A DNA stretch of 64,000 bases from the NCBI RefSeq assembly GCF_004664715.2, contig NC_051070.1, positions 44,650,456 through 44,714,455 of the forward strand, given 5' to 3'. This stretch comes from Peromyscus leucopus (taxonomy: Eukaryota > Chordata > Mammalia > Rodentia > Cricetidae). The notes beneath the pieces were generated by a model that saw nothing but the letters and a program-made list of their open reading frames with translations, was not told the origin of the DNA and made no database searches. Below, piece after piece: positions 14,201 to 28,600 of this stretch. The stretch's first letter is position 1, and each line of letters begins with the position of its first letter. A program made the position numbers and the translations under genes.

Positions 14201-17200
14201 CCCTCCACACCTTTCTCATGGATAATCACCGTCCTGGCTTTTAACAGCCTAGACTAATTCTGTCTGGTTTAGGAAAATGGGAAAATAGAATATAAAATGG
14301 AAATCATTTTGTGTGCTTTTTGCTTTGGCTCCTTCTACCTGGCACGAAGCTCGTCAGACTCATCTGTACTGTGGGGTCATTGTGACTCTTTCCTTCCCGG
14401 TGTCCTGTCGCATGTCCATAGAACAAATACAATGCATTTAGCCCTGTGCGAACGTTCCACCTAGTCCGCGACTTTTGGTGAACATCTGTGTCTTTGGATT
14501 GTCTGTGTAGACTCGAGTTTCTTGGTCCTCTGGTGTCTGGCCTGTGTTCATCTTTAACGGACGATGTCCAGTAGCTTCCCAGAACCCATCAGGTTTTCTG
14601 TAGGCGAGCTTTGCACTGCCTTCATGCTGTGCCAGCTGTCAGGTTCCGCTTGCTGCTGTTGGCAGTTCAGCCATTGTGTGTGTGGTTTCAGTGTGCGTTC
14701 TCCAGGTTCAGGATGAAACTGAGTCACTCACTGGGTGATTCCACTTGGATTTCTAGGTTTTTCATCCTTATTTTATATGCACTAGTCTGGCTTTTACTGT
14801 ATTCATATTAATAATGCTTCTTATAGTCATATTTTATATATATATATAATTTGTTTATATATAATTTTTTAAAAAATAACATGGAGTTTTAATTGGATTT
14901 TCTAAAAATGTAAAGCACTCCAGAACCTGAAAATGGGAGTCAGGGGAAGTTTTCTTTTGCATAATGACACCCCACACACACACTTTTTGAATAATGACCC
15001 CCCCACTTTTTGAATAATGACCCCCACACTTCTCATGAAAGCCTTTGCCCCCCACACTTCTCATGACAGCCTTTGCCCCTCAGTCTTGTTTTTCTGAAGC
15101 AGTCGTAACTGGGTTGTGTCGACACCAACGACAATCATATAGTATAGGGTTTTCTTTTCCAGATGACAATTTATGAAGACTCTGTTGCAAATCACCTCAC
15201 GAAAATCCTCAATTCCGATGAACATGCGGTGGTCATATCGTCTGCCAAGTGAGTTGTGGGGCTGAAGTGAAGAAATGCTTAGTTGTGTGAGAACATGAAA
15301 GGGAAGGGTGTTTCCTGGCCTTGACACCATCTCTCCTGATTTTCCTTAGTAATGTGTGTGAAGTGACTTAAGAGGATTAAATAGAGTAACTTGAACTTGG
15401 TTTCTTTAGTCACATTAGCATCTGCATGGAGTCTATTCAGAGGGAGAAGATTTTGCTGCTTATTTTGAAAGGCTTTTGTCAGGAAACTATAAAAAAGTAT
15501 TTCGAGTTTAAATGTCTATTTGGAATGATTAATTATAACATGGAAATCCTATATCATTATAATTTATTTATTATTCCCTGTACACACATTTCTATTTAGC
15601 AACTGTTTATATCACTAAAAGGAAAATAATAAGATTCTTCAAAATGACATTTCTCAACATATTTAAATTACATAATTATATTTTAGTTCAAAGTTATCAG
15701 ATTTTAGTTAATTTCGTACATGGACTGGAGCTCTGTTACATTGTTATCCCAAATGTGGAATTTCAAATTTACTTTTGAAGTATCCTATGCTCTCATCGAG
15801 GTCAGCTAGGGGAAGGGGATGGTGCCAGCTGAGATTTTCAACTCATAGGTGAGGGGATGCTTTTTAAGATTCTGCTCAGTGACTATATTGCCATTATGCA
15901 GGAACCGAGGGAAAGGATGGGGTAGAAGAACTGATGGAAAGTAGAAAACCCGAGAAGGAAAATGCAAATTTCAGTTTATCACATACTTAATTTGTAATGA
16001 AGAAGAAACATAAAGAAAGTCATTATGGACAAGTTTCCGGTTGGGGATTTAGCTCAGTGGTAGAGCACTTGCCTAGCAAGCGCAAGGCCCTGGGTTCGGT
16101 CCTCAGCTGGAGGGTGGGGGTGGGGGAGGGGATGGGACAGGACACGTTTCCTTCTAACAGAAGTGTAAATGTACTAACAACTGCCTTTGAGGATGTGTCC
16201 CCATGGAACAGGAGACAGCACTGAACTATAGGAAAGGAAAATGGCCTCAGGCAATGGACCACTGTGGTTGATGGAGAGAGATGGGTAGCACAGTGAGCAG
16301 AGCCACTGGCTGGTTTGTGTTGATTTAATGAATGGTGTTGCTTACAGAAATGTATACATTTTTCAGATTGCTCAGGCCTCAACACTTTGAGCGCCTCTCT
16401 TGTCCTGGGTTCAACCCGCCTACTATTTCCTGGGCCCCAGTAGATATTTGGCTTTGCCGGCCTCGCTCTGTGATCAAAAGTCTGTCTGTAGAAAACTTAA
16501 AAGGACGCCGCCTCGAACTCACTGTGTTCCAGACAGTCTCTGAAACTGGAATCCTCCTGCATGAAGTAGATAAGAGCACAGACCTATACCACCTGGCCCA
16601 CCTTAAGTATAGATTTCACCATGGAAACGCTATAAATTCACTATTTAGATGAATTCATTCCTCTAGAATAGCCTTTATTCCTTTTGTAATATGGAACCAC
16701 AGGAGCACGAGGCGGAACATTTCTTCTGATTAGTCCCACAGTTTAAGCATCAAGCACTCTCCTAAGTTGCACACTGGTCCATCAGCCCTTTAGGTGTATA
16801 TAGGATCAGGTTTTTCCTTCAGGCTTCATACAAGAAATTTCATGGTAGCCTGATATCATATTTGAAGAAATTCTGTAAAAGTATATATTACCAAAGAGTA
16901 AAAATTGTATGTGAAGTACATGAATGAGTCTCTAATAAATGGTAAGCTAGCTTCTCTTAATTCCCTTAAAAATTGGGATTTAAGGGACTGGCGTAATGGC
17001 TCAGCGCGTAAGAGCCTGTTGCTCCTGCTAAGGACTCTAGTTTGATTCCCCGATCCTAAAACACAGCTCACAACCATTTATAACTCCAGTTCCAGGGGGC
17101 CTGACACCTTCTTCTTGATTCCTCGGACACTGCATGAATGTTATACATGTACATGTATGACATGCAAACACACGTACTCAGATTTTTTTTTAATCTTAAA

Positions 17201-20200
17201 GAAAAATAGAGAACAGAAACTAGAATTTAAAATGTCAGCCAATGCCAAGAGAATTGTGCCTATAGCTCAGTGGTTAAGTGTTTGCTTAGCATGTGGGAGA
17301 CCTGGGTTCTATCCCTGACATCAGAAAGCAGGTTGAGGGCTAGATGGCTGGTGGATCTAACCCCTAAGCAACAAATAAAACAAAAATTGTTAGGAATAAT
17401 ACACCTAGAAGACCAGTTCAATAGTTTGGAGTCTATGTGGGCGCATATACATGTTTCATGTATCTATTGCATTGTTCGATTTTCCTAACATTGAAATGTC
17501 TGGAAGCTGCCATTGCTTACCAGAGAGAGTTGTAAACTTAATAAAAATAAAACCTTACTGGAACATCTTTCTCTTTTTCTTTAAATTCTTTAATCTATAT
17601 CAGTGATAGAAATGCTTTACATTCAAGAAGTTTCTGTCAATGTACACATGTTGCCAAAACCAATCTATTCATATGCCATTTTGTGGGTCATTTTTTTACA
17701 CAACTTTTTGAGAGGCAGATATGTTATGAATTATTCTTTCTTTTATTTCATTTCTTTTGCAAAGACACCAAATGTAATTAAAAGAAACAAACAAGTAAAC
17801 CATATATTGCTGACACTAATGAGATCTCAATTGGATTAGGCTTGTGTATTATTGTATTGGTTATCTTAAGGGGGAAAAATGGATGGGTTTACAGAGAACA
17901 TAACTCAATTCAAGTGTCTGATTGGTTGGTAACAATACACAACGTCTTTTCCTCTTTAGGAGCAATGTGCTACCAAGCTGTCCACTTGCTCACTAGTAGG
18001 TCCAGTAGATCCTGTAGATGGTGGAGAACTTGGGTCTGTTTGTTATACATGAAGAAAATTGTCCAAGCTGTGGAAGATACTACATTATTTCTAGGGGATC
18101 TGAACGTATTATCTCTAAGGCTTATTTAAGCATTCAAGACTAGTTCACTGCAATCTTACTATAAGTATGGAGAATGAGGCTTATTCGTGCATACATTTTT
18201 CAGTTAGGAAGTCCTAAGTGTATCTAAGATGTATTAACACAGATGGAGGTGTAGTCTTATGTAAAAATGATCCTGGGTATTTTGAGTTTGCCTACTTGTA
18301 CTTACTTCTAAATGCGTTTGTACGCGAGAGCCTACAGACTAAACTGTGCGATCTCTCTTCCTCAAAGGATACTCTGTGAAACCGTGAGGGACTTCGTTGC
18401 CAAAGTGGAGAAGGCACAGGAGAAAACACTGGAAAATACAGTAGTAGCTGAAGCCGTGGCCAGTAAAGTAAGGGGACACACCGGGGGCAGGGGAGATGTT
18501 TATTGACATTATGATCAGTGTGTTGTGGGTTTTTTTTGTTGTTGTTGTTTGTTTGTTTGTTTTTTGGTTTTTTGTTTTTTCAAGACAGGGTTTCTCTGTG
18601 TAGTTTTGCTGCCTGTCTTGGATCTTGCTCTGTAGACCAGGCTGGCCTCAAACTCACAGAGATCCGCCTGTCTCTGCCTCCCGAGTGCTGGGATTAAAGG
18701 CATACCCACCACCATCCGGCTGTGTTGTATTTTTAAAGACTGCCTCGGTGTGCTCTTGCCAAAATATCTAAAATGATTTTTTAAAATTATATATGAAGAT
18801 TTATAAAAACACCTTCTAGTTTATGGTTATCCTCTAATGTGCACAAAAGCTGCATTGTTGGAGAGTGTTCAGCCAATCAAATTTTATGATTCAGATCCCT
18901 TTCTCAGTGATTGACATCGTAAAGGGACATGCAGTCAGCCTGACAGGAGGATGCCATGGGGCCCGTGGTCCTGTTGGGTGAGGCCTGGCTTTCCAGGTCA
19001 GACAAAATCTGGTGATCCAGTTCCCTCCCAGCATGAGTCCCCCATTCTCTAGAGGGCAGTCCTAGTCTCCTTCCAAGTTCTATTTATTTCTTGCCTTTAC
19101 AGATTTTTTTCCTCCCTTTATGAGCTTTCTGATGCTAAGAATAGCATACTGCCTTTACAAGCCAGCATTTTTAAAGTTCATGAGAGGGCCTTTTGACGTA
19201 AGGCCTGGATAGTTTGGGCTTGGGAAGGATTTCTCCCCCTAAAGTTCATGCTGTAGCTAGTGGGTTGAGTGGAAGAAAAAGAAAATGCAAATAAACCTTC
19301 TTCCTTTAAATTTTTATTTAGTCTGAAAATTTTCATACCCATACACACTGTATCTTGATTATATTCACCCCTTACTCCTCTCGGGCCCCCACCCCCACCA
19401 TATCTCCTTTTTTCCTTTCATAATTTTTTTTTTAAATCCCACTGAGTTCAGTTAGTGCTGCTCATGTGGACACAGGGGTGAGGTCATCTGCTGGGGACTG
19501 GGGAAATCCATCAATGGCCATAGTCCTAAAGAAAACTGACCATCCCTCCCCAAGAAGTCATCCTATAGCTCCTTAGCCTGGGGCTGGGGCCTCTGGAACC
19601 CCTCCTCTCCTCAAGGCTGGGACATGTAACTGTTGGTCTTATGCAGGTCTCGTGTTGGTAACCACAGCTGCTGAGCTCATGTGTGTGACAGCCATGTCAC
19701 GTCTAGAGGCCACCGTTTCATACTGCTTCTCCCTGTCCTCCAGCTCTTAGATTCTTTTTACCCTCTTCGTTGGCCATGTTCCCTGAGCCTTGGGGGTTGA
19801 GGTGGGATCACTGTTGATGTCCCACCCACCGCTGACCATTCACAGTCCCAATTTGCAGATGTTATGATTCTTTTTTTTTAAATATATTTATTTATATGTT
19901 TTATGTATGATGAGTGCTCTATTTGCATCTATGCCTGCATGCCAGAGGGCATCAGATCCCACTATAGATGGTTGTGAGCCACCACTCAGGACCTCTCGGG
20001 GAGCAGCCAGTGCTCTTAGCCCCCTCTCCAGCCTGATGCTATGATTCTTTACACGAGACCCTAAGGATGCTACCAAAATGCTCTCCGAGCTGATGAAAAC
20101 TTCCAGCAAAGTGGCAGGATACAAAACTAACACATAAAATCCAGTAGCCTTCTTGTGTACCAAGGACATCACTGAACTAAACATTGAGGTATTCCAGTCA

Positions 20201-23200
20201 TTTCCTTCCCTATGGGGAGTTTCAGAAGGCAGGAACTCTCTCTTAGCCAGGTGTTTGCCTCTGAAGTCCTTCCCCCGTGACCCTGTCTTGGCTTTTCATC
20301 AAAGACAGAGAAATGGAGAGGGGCTAGACCAAGAATTCTGTGGCGATTGAAGGTGCATTGGTGATAGCATTAACAGTCTTGATCCCAAATGTTTCTTCAC
20401 ATGTAGAAAAAAGAAGAAAAGCAGAAGGGCTCTGTACCTGTTTTTCTTTTTGCACACACTCCCTTTACCCTCCTCCTGTGTGTTTTCCTTCTTGCTCTTT
20501 CTTGGACGCCGCCAGGCTGTCGGCCCTCACAGATCTTCAGCTCAGCCATGCCTGCAACTCACGATGTTAAGGGTGCCCTGCGTCAGTGACTTCAAAAGAA
20601 AGCCTGGTGTTTTGTGTACTGTATCTCTTCGACTTAGCATCGGTTGCATTCTAAGAAAGAACAGCAGTTTGACATAGGTTGTAAAAATTTGAACTTGTAG
20701 GGGCTGGAGAGATGGCTCAGTGGTTATGAACACTGAGGACCCAGGTTTGGTTTTAAGCACCCATGTGGCAGCACACAACAATCCATAACACCTGTTCCGA
20801 GGGAGCTGAGACCCTCTTCTGGCTTCTGTGGGGACCAGGCACATGCATGGTGTGCATACATACATTCATGAAGGCAAAACTCTCATATATATAAAAAAAA
20901 TTGTTCTAGAAAGACTTTAAACCCTGAGATAGAATTTGAGTGATCCAGAAGTATGAATCAACAGGTAGATGCTAGAGTTGTAAACATTTTCAGTCTTTTA
21001 TACAGTTGGGCTTTATCTGTCAGTTATTAGTAAGCATTTCTGTACATTAAGAGCTACTCATTTTTTTTTAAATTTATTTAAAGATCATTTTCTGTTGTCA
21101 CTAAATTGAAAGTGGATGTATTCTCCACCCAAAACATCTACAGAAGAAAAGACCATAGCTACTTGAATGTTGGTGTTTTCATCTCCAGTGATTAGAATCA
21201 TTCAAGATTTGTCTTACATAAAAACCGATCTTACGTTGTGTCTTCCAGTCTAATAGACTTGAATTTCTTCCTCATCACTGTTGTTGCTGTTTGTTTATTT
21301 TCTTGTCACCGTCGTTGATGTTTTATTGGTTTTCTTAGTGCTCAGTCCTCAATGAGAAGCTCGAACAGCTGCTACAAGCCCTGCATGCAGACGCTCAGGC
21401 CAGTCGAGCTCCCCCAGGGGTTGGCCCTCCAATTCCCGAAGAAGATGTTGTGGAGTCGTCCAGTGAAGAGTCCTTGGGTGAAAGCAAGGACCAGCTCGTG
21501 AATGACATTGCAAAACCCTCCTCCCAGAAAGCCACGAAGCCCAGGGAGATAATGCTGCGGGCCAACAGTCTAAAGAAAGCGGTGAGGCAAGTCATTGAAG
21601 AGGCTGGAAAAGGTACACACTCACAAAATTAGCTTTAAAGAGACCAGCAACATCCCTGCTGCAAGCATGACCAGTGTGCGTAATGCTCGGATTCAGTACA
21701 CTTTAAAAAAAAAAAGTCTCGTGGCATGGTAGAAGACAATATGTTCAGTAGAGGGAGAGTTGAACTTAGTCCTATCTGTGCTTTCAGTAGTGAGAGTCAG
21801 CATAGCAATGACGCACAAAATAAGATTGCAGAAGTACATTAAGTTGCAATATTTCTATCCCAGCTTAAGTACAAAAAGCACTTATAGAACAAGTCTAAAA
21901 ACTTCAATCTTTTTACTTCTTGGGCTTGTCTTTAATTCTTAAAATCAACCCCGTAGCTGCCTATAATAGAGAAAATAACTTCTTAACATTGGTTTCCTAA
22001 CATGGTTGATGTTTAAGAGTATATAAATCTTTATCTGTGTTTTCAAAGGTTTGCTTTTTATTTTTAATTCTGTGTATGCTGTGTGTGTCTGTGTGTGGAT
22101 ATGTGTATGGCACTACAGGTGCCCAAGGAGGCACTGGACCCTCAGAGATGGAGTTAACAGGCAGTTGTGAGCTGCCCGGTGTGGATGCTGAGAACCAAAC
22201 CTGAGTCCCTGCAAGAGCAGTGTGTGCCCTTAGCCACCGAGCCGTGTATCCGGCACCTAGATTTCATTTTTTATATGAGTACAATGTATATGCTGCTTAG
22301 AATTTTAGTCCTAGATGAAAGCTGACTGCAATACGAATAATGTTGGGAATCACCTTCCAGGTGTATAACTTGTAATCAAGCTTTGTATTTTGCTTTTGGT
22401 ATGTAATTTTATTCTGGTACATATATAATCTCAACAAATGTGTTTGATTTTTGTACTCTCCAGCATCCACAGACATCACTCCCAATGTTGTTACTAAATG
22501 ACATTTCTTTGTGAATGTAGAATTGCTTTTGATACCCAGTTCAGCTTTTCTTTCCTAACCATATCTTAATATGAGTTCATTTTCTTTTCACTAATGCAAA
22601 TCTGTTTCCCTTCTTACTACTTAAAGTTATAGATGAACAGACAGTTCAGTCCTGTGAATCGATTAGTCAGCCTTGTGACTATGATAACCCAGAAACAGAT
22701 GAATCTAAGGATGATGATACGAAAGATTCGTCAGCAGGTAAGGAAATTGTGATGGTACCACAATCAGTCACAACTATCTTTGCACTTAGTTTTTCTGTTT
22801 GAGACGAACTGTTGAATTTTTATTCTTCCAAAGGCTTTGTGGGAGGTTTGTTATTGATGAGCATTAAAATAATAATGGTAACAGATTAGGTCAGCTTGTC
22901 AAGTATTCTCATCTCTCGTGTGTAGTCTAGACACTAACAATAAACTAAGCATTATGGGATTAATATGATTAAGTATCTTAAAGGAAACATCCACATTTCC
23001 CAGTTTTATCCTAACATAGCATTCTGATTCCTTGGGAAATTGCTGGCCCCACACGCACCAAGTTTGGCTGTTGAGGGATTCAACAGTCCCTTATATTTTG
23101 TTGATTGTCCAATGCTTGTTGTTAAATTAAGCTTTAAAAGTCACAAGATTTCTAATTACAGTCCTTTCTTTACCAAATTATTTTTGCCTAGAAATTATTA

Positions 23201-25584
23201 TATTATTACTTGAAGACTGTTAACTGTTTCCCTGCCTTTTGGCTTTCAATAGGAAATGAATTTGTCATTTTAGTATTTCATTTAAGTGAAAAGTTTCTAA
23301 TTACCATTGGATAATATAAGCAGAAGGTATAATAATGATATGTGGTAGTATGACTATAATTATAATATACTCGAGAGGTGTCAGCATAATGTATCAGAAC
23401 TGTTCCTTCTTATAATTTATTAAGATTTTCTTTTCAAACTTGGACTGATTTTTTTTTAAGCTTTTCTGAAGTTTTCCTATCTGTAAAAATGAAGATAATA
23501 ATATGCCATTTTAATTGGATTGTAGTAAAGGCTGACTAATTTACGGTAACAAAGTTCCCAGAATAGAGTCTGGTATGCAGTATTTTATAAATGTTTGCTG
23601 TCTATCATAATTGTTATATATTATTATTGTTGTTGTTGTTGGCTGAGAAAAATTTGGTTGTACTTAAAATTCTTAAGAAAATCAAAATAGTTTCTGTAAA
23701 GTTGGATATTCGACATATATATCTACAGGCATGTTCTGAAATTCTCTTCAGATGGCCATTGATTCCCTCAGGCCATTCAGTTTTAGTACATTTCTCTCTC
23801 AAGTTTGGCTGTAATTGTTAGAAGCAGACTTGTTAGACTGTACTTTATGATGAATTTCATTTTTCTGCCTTAAAATTCAACCCCTGATGGAGGATATTTA
23901 TGTATTATGATGTTGGTATTTGTGGTATTTTTTATGATTGGCCTAATTCCTCACATGGTATTTACCAGTGCCGAGATGACTCTGTCTTCTGTGGCTGTAT
24001 CTCCCTCCTTCTCTATAGCACTCCTTAAATCAAGCTGTGAGTGGCCTTTACAGCATCATGTTTCCTTGCTACATCTGATGTCTTCCTCCATATCTGGTGT
24101 CTCATAGCTTCCTCCACTCGCCTATAATTTGATGATTTTTGAGTTGTTTGTTTTTCTGGCTGCATCCATTTGGTGAGTGTTGTCTGTCTTAAAATGTTTT
24201 GAACAAACTCCAGTAAGGCAAGAACATAGATATTCATGCTTCTCATCCAGCACATTTTGTTGTTGCCCAAACTGCTGAATTTCTTTTCGGATTTAATTGC
24301 CATAGCTTTCCCTCATCTTTATAACCTTTCATCTTTTTTATTTGGACCTATCACTTCCACCTGTCAAAAGCTTTTAATTCTTCTGTCATCTCCAATGTAC
24401 TTTATCTGTGAAGTTGGTAGTTAGGCCTTTGATAGTGTTATCTGTTAAAATCTACTTAACTACAGTGGGTTGTCCATACATCTGCTCTCTTCCATATGCA
24501 TACACTCATTGCCCATGGCTTCCAACCAGCCAGCATTCCGCTTTACCATACTCTCATCAACTCAACATTCCCTTAGTTAGAAAGGAAACTGAAAGATACT
24601 GTTAGAATGCTCTGTAGAGAGGCAAGCATAGATTTAGGAAAGTCTTTAACGTTGCCACATTTGATGCCAATTTGGGCTGTAATCCAACTTGCTGAAAATC
24701 ATTGGCAATAGAAGTGTTCCTGTGTTCAGTGGTTTTATTGAATCATCTATATTGTGTCATTATTAAATTATGCAGTTGATGCCTTAGAAGTGAGGAACAC
24801 AGTATATTAATGTGTTCAAAGTAATGCTTTATTTAGGAAGAAACATGAAGGACTGATTGAATTACCTGCAGTGGAGCATCGATCTTAGTTGTTAGTACAT
24901 TTTCTGCTTTTCAGCAGAGGTAAACATCAAAAGTTGCTTTGTGTCAGAGATTCGCCCCAGAAGTGGTGTCTGTCACACACATCAGAGTGACATCTATTAG
25001 TTTTGTGCAGCTGGACAGTGTTTGATGAGAGAAAATAGCATGCAAGATTAATATAGTTAAGTTTGTAATTAGTCTGAGGCAAAGTGAAGATAATTAAGTT
25101 TTAGAGTACTTTTAAATTGAATTTAATGACTACTGGTTGTTTGGTTTTTTTTTTTTAATACTTATTGATGGCCTTTTGATAAGATTAAGGTACTGTTTTT
25201 CCATCACTAACTTGCCTCATATTATTAGAATTAAATCTTCTTTTTGTTATTTTCTTGAATATTACAAATGTATTGAGCTTTTACAAGAATACAACAAAAC
25301 CATTTGGAGCTTATCATCATTTGAATAAATGATGGCAGGTAAAATACTTTGGTTTTATTGGAAGATAAATGATATCTTTCCATTTATTATTTTTTCTTTT
25401 TTTCTTAAAAGTATTTTTACAAACAACATATTTTGATCATATTCTTTCCCCCTCCAGGTCCTCCCAGATCCCCCCAGCTCCCTGCAAACCTGATTTCATG
25501 ATCTCCCTCTCTTCCTCTCTCTCCCTCACCTAATAAAAATAAAGATCAAAACAAGCAAACCAATAAAACGAACAAAATGCAAAA

Positions 25585-25640
<56 letters not shown>

Positions 25641-28600
25641 TTCTATTTTGTGTTGACCGCCTATGCCTGGGTCTGCCCTGGAGTGTGGCTGATACACCCA
25701 GTGACATTCCATTGGAGAAGACTGTTTTTCTCTTTCCTACCAGGTATCATTGCAAGCAGCTTCTTGGTTAGAGGTTGGACTCTGTTTCTTCTTCCTCTTC
25801 TTCATCCTGGTATTTTGCCTGATTTGAACTCATGGTAGTCTTGTAGATGATGTCTCCTTTGGAGTTCATGTGTGAATCAGCCTTCGTGTGTCTGGAACAC
25901 ACTTTTTCTTTGGAGCCATTCACCACCACTGGCTCTTAGAATCTTTCTGCCTCCCTTCTGCATAGTTCCCTGAGTCTTCAGAGGAGGAGTTTGCTAAAGA
26001 CATCTCATTTAGGGCTGAATGTTCCACAGTCTTTCACTCTCCATACATTGTGTAGTTGTGGGTCTCTCTGTTAATTGCCATATACTGCAAGAAGAAGCTT
26101 CTCTGGTGAGGGTTAAATGATACACTGATCTGAGTCCCAGCCAAGTGTCTCCACTAATTGAAGCTATATTAACTCGTGTTTCACATGCATTCATGTATTC
26201 TACTGTGAGTCGTATCACTTAAATATGATCATTTACCCAATGTTCAAGATTAACAGGTAATGTTGGTAATATGCATCATAATGGTTTTCAGGCTTTAGGT
26301 TTTCTACTTACCAAGTTTGGGTTGATCACATTCAAATTAAGCATATTATTGACTTTTTTTATATTATTGACTTTTAATAATGGTAGATATCTATGTTCTG
26401 ATAGCATCTATTCAAAGCCAGAGATCAATGTATCTCCCTTGGTAGATACTCTCCAAATATCCCAAGAAAATGAAATAAAATGATAAATGTAGGTAAATAT
26501 AATTAGCATCTTCAGATCCATTCATTGATTTAAATAGGCATTTGGTTGTTGTTGTTGTTGTGTGTCTTGAGTTTATATGAGTTTGTTTAATTTTATACTG
26601 GTTTCATTTGCCATTTTTAATCTGGACTTTTTGTCAACAGCCAAATCCACATCTCAGTCTCCTGATGCCCAGGCAAGTCATGGTAATTTCCAAACTGATT
26701 CTGTCACTGGTTCAGCTATGGCCACCACCAAAGAAAATCTCCCTGTGCTCAACACCAGAATTATCTGCCCAGGTAGTACAGTCGTGTGACATGGTATATG
26801 TTTTAATATGTCTCTGAAAATATGTAACTTCTCTTATTCATGAGCTGTAGAAAGGTGTTCTTAGTATTCTAGGTTGGAGCTCAGGAGCTTACCTCCTGTC
26901 TGTCACCTCCAAGCATCTCTACAGCTTTCCTTGTTCTTTTAAGCCACTACTTTCTCGGCAGAGATTTTTAGCCTAGTATCTCTTCCAGCCTTGATGAAAC
27001 GAGTTTCCCTTGGATTAGACTAATACAAGTTACACCAGAGACTACAGGGAGGAGTTGGAGGAGAAAAACACATGTCTCGGAGCTTCCTGAATTTATGGTG
27101 GCTTCAAAATTCCTTCGGTCTTCATTCATAGTATGCTGGAGTCTGTTTAGACCCTGAAAAGTAGCTTCTCGTGGAATTTCTTTTTAAAGATGAGCTCTAT
27201 AATTCAAATAATGGTTGGAGACATTTGTTCCTCTCTTTCAACAGTGATGGAACAACCAGTCGATCAGGGAAATAGAGTCCCTGGAGGTTACATGAAACAG
27301 TAGGACCCAGTCAACATCTAAGGAACCCCCACCCACAGGAGAATACACACTCTTCTCAAGAGTATGTAGAACATTCTCTAGAACAGACCATAGCCACTTT
27401 GGTCACAAACCATTCTTAAGTAAAATCAAAAGGATCAAAATCTCATGACTGTTTCCTCTCAGCACAATGGAATGGAAGAGCCGATGAGAGAATGAGGTTT
27501 GGGCAGGTACACAACTGTGGAAACATGGAGGGGAATACATTAGAGAAAATAATAATTAGTAAAGTAGAGAAAATACTTTGGGATGAGTGAGAACAGAAAT
27601 GCACTGTCCTGAAACTTAGCTGATGCAGCTGAAATGTGCTTAAACGGAGTGTGTAACTGTAAATGCTGCTTTGAAATTGTTCATCCATCATTGGTCAGTC
27701 CCTTGACACCCACCAAGATCAACCAGGACGGGAGCAGACTAATGACAGCTAACAGAGGAAAGAGAATAATAAATATGAGGGTGGACATAAATAAGAGAAT
27801 TAAAAAGAAAAAAGTAGAGAAAATGAAAAGACGTTGAGTGAGGATTCAGATCCCTAAAATCAGGAATGAGGAAATCGTGAGACATCATTATGGAGCTTGG
27901 AGAAACATATATGATTATGATGGTACTATGAACCCAGAGGAAACAGGCAAATGTGTAAAAACACTTGAACTAGAAATCCCATTCAAGAAGAAATAGAAAT
28001 AAAATAAAATCCTAGAAGGGAAAGCCAGGCAGTAGCGCATGCCTTGGGAGGCAGAGGCAGGCAGATCTGGGTAAGTTCCAGGACAGAGGTCTACAGAGGG
28101 AGCTCCAGAACAGGCTGGGCTACATAGAGAGACCCTGTCTCAGAAAGCCAGAAAATGAAAGGAAAGGGAAGGGAAAAGGGTGGGGCGGGGAGAGAAGGGG
28201 TAAGAGAAAAGGAAAAGGAAAGGACAACTGTGTCCCTTCCCAGGCTTCTTTTGCATGTAGAAAACCCCAAGGGACGCACACATGTGCACTCACACTCATA
28301 CATGCACACAAGTAAGCTAAACCACTAAAGCTAGTAAAGGAGTATGCTAAGATTACAGAGTAAATGATCAATACACAGAAATCACCTTTTTGTCATCATA
28401 TTTCTATACACCACAACTGAACCACCTGACCATGAAATTAAGAATAAAGTTCTACTTGAAATTGCATCAAAAATGGCAAAACACTTAGGAATGAATTTAA
28501 CCCAGGAATTGAAACACTGAAAACTACAAACTGTAGAATCGCTGAATGGTAAGTGAGAAAATATCACAGATGCTGCTTTTCATGTTATTCTCTCCGTAAT

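Larger units (their letters stand above)
12027..15162 (+). other. Intron G-H
   Basis: 12027-14050 is free of recognised repeats, unusual for this locus, and AT-rich with homeodomain and octamer-like motifs near 13300. An old L1 piece follows, then a TA-rich patch (about 14836-14872) and short tandem duplications. Confidence 0.7.
15249..18367 (+). other. Intron H-I
   Basis: 15249-16030 and 16140-16980 look unique (16384-16610 is GC-richer but not identified). ID, B2/B3 and a second ID follow. 17390-18367 is AT-rich unique sequence. Confidence 0.7.
18468..21338 (+). other. Intron I-J
   Basis: Contains B1, L1 3' UTR-like, B2/B3 minus, L1 ORF2 piece and B2/B3 plus. 18725-19300, 20170-20695 and 20900-21338 look unique. 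Confidence 0.7.

Noticed and set aside
25577..25771. Poly-(His/Thr) and poly-(Val/Cys) frames over CA/GT microsatellites (also at 43278-43576, 57522-57844, 59553-59833)
   Set aside because: Simple-repeat translation artefacts.
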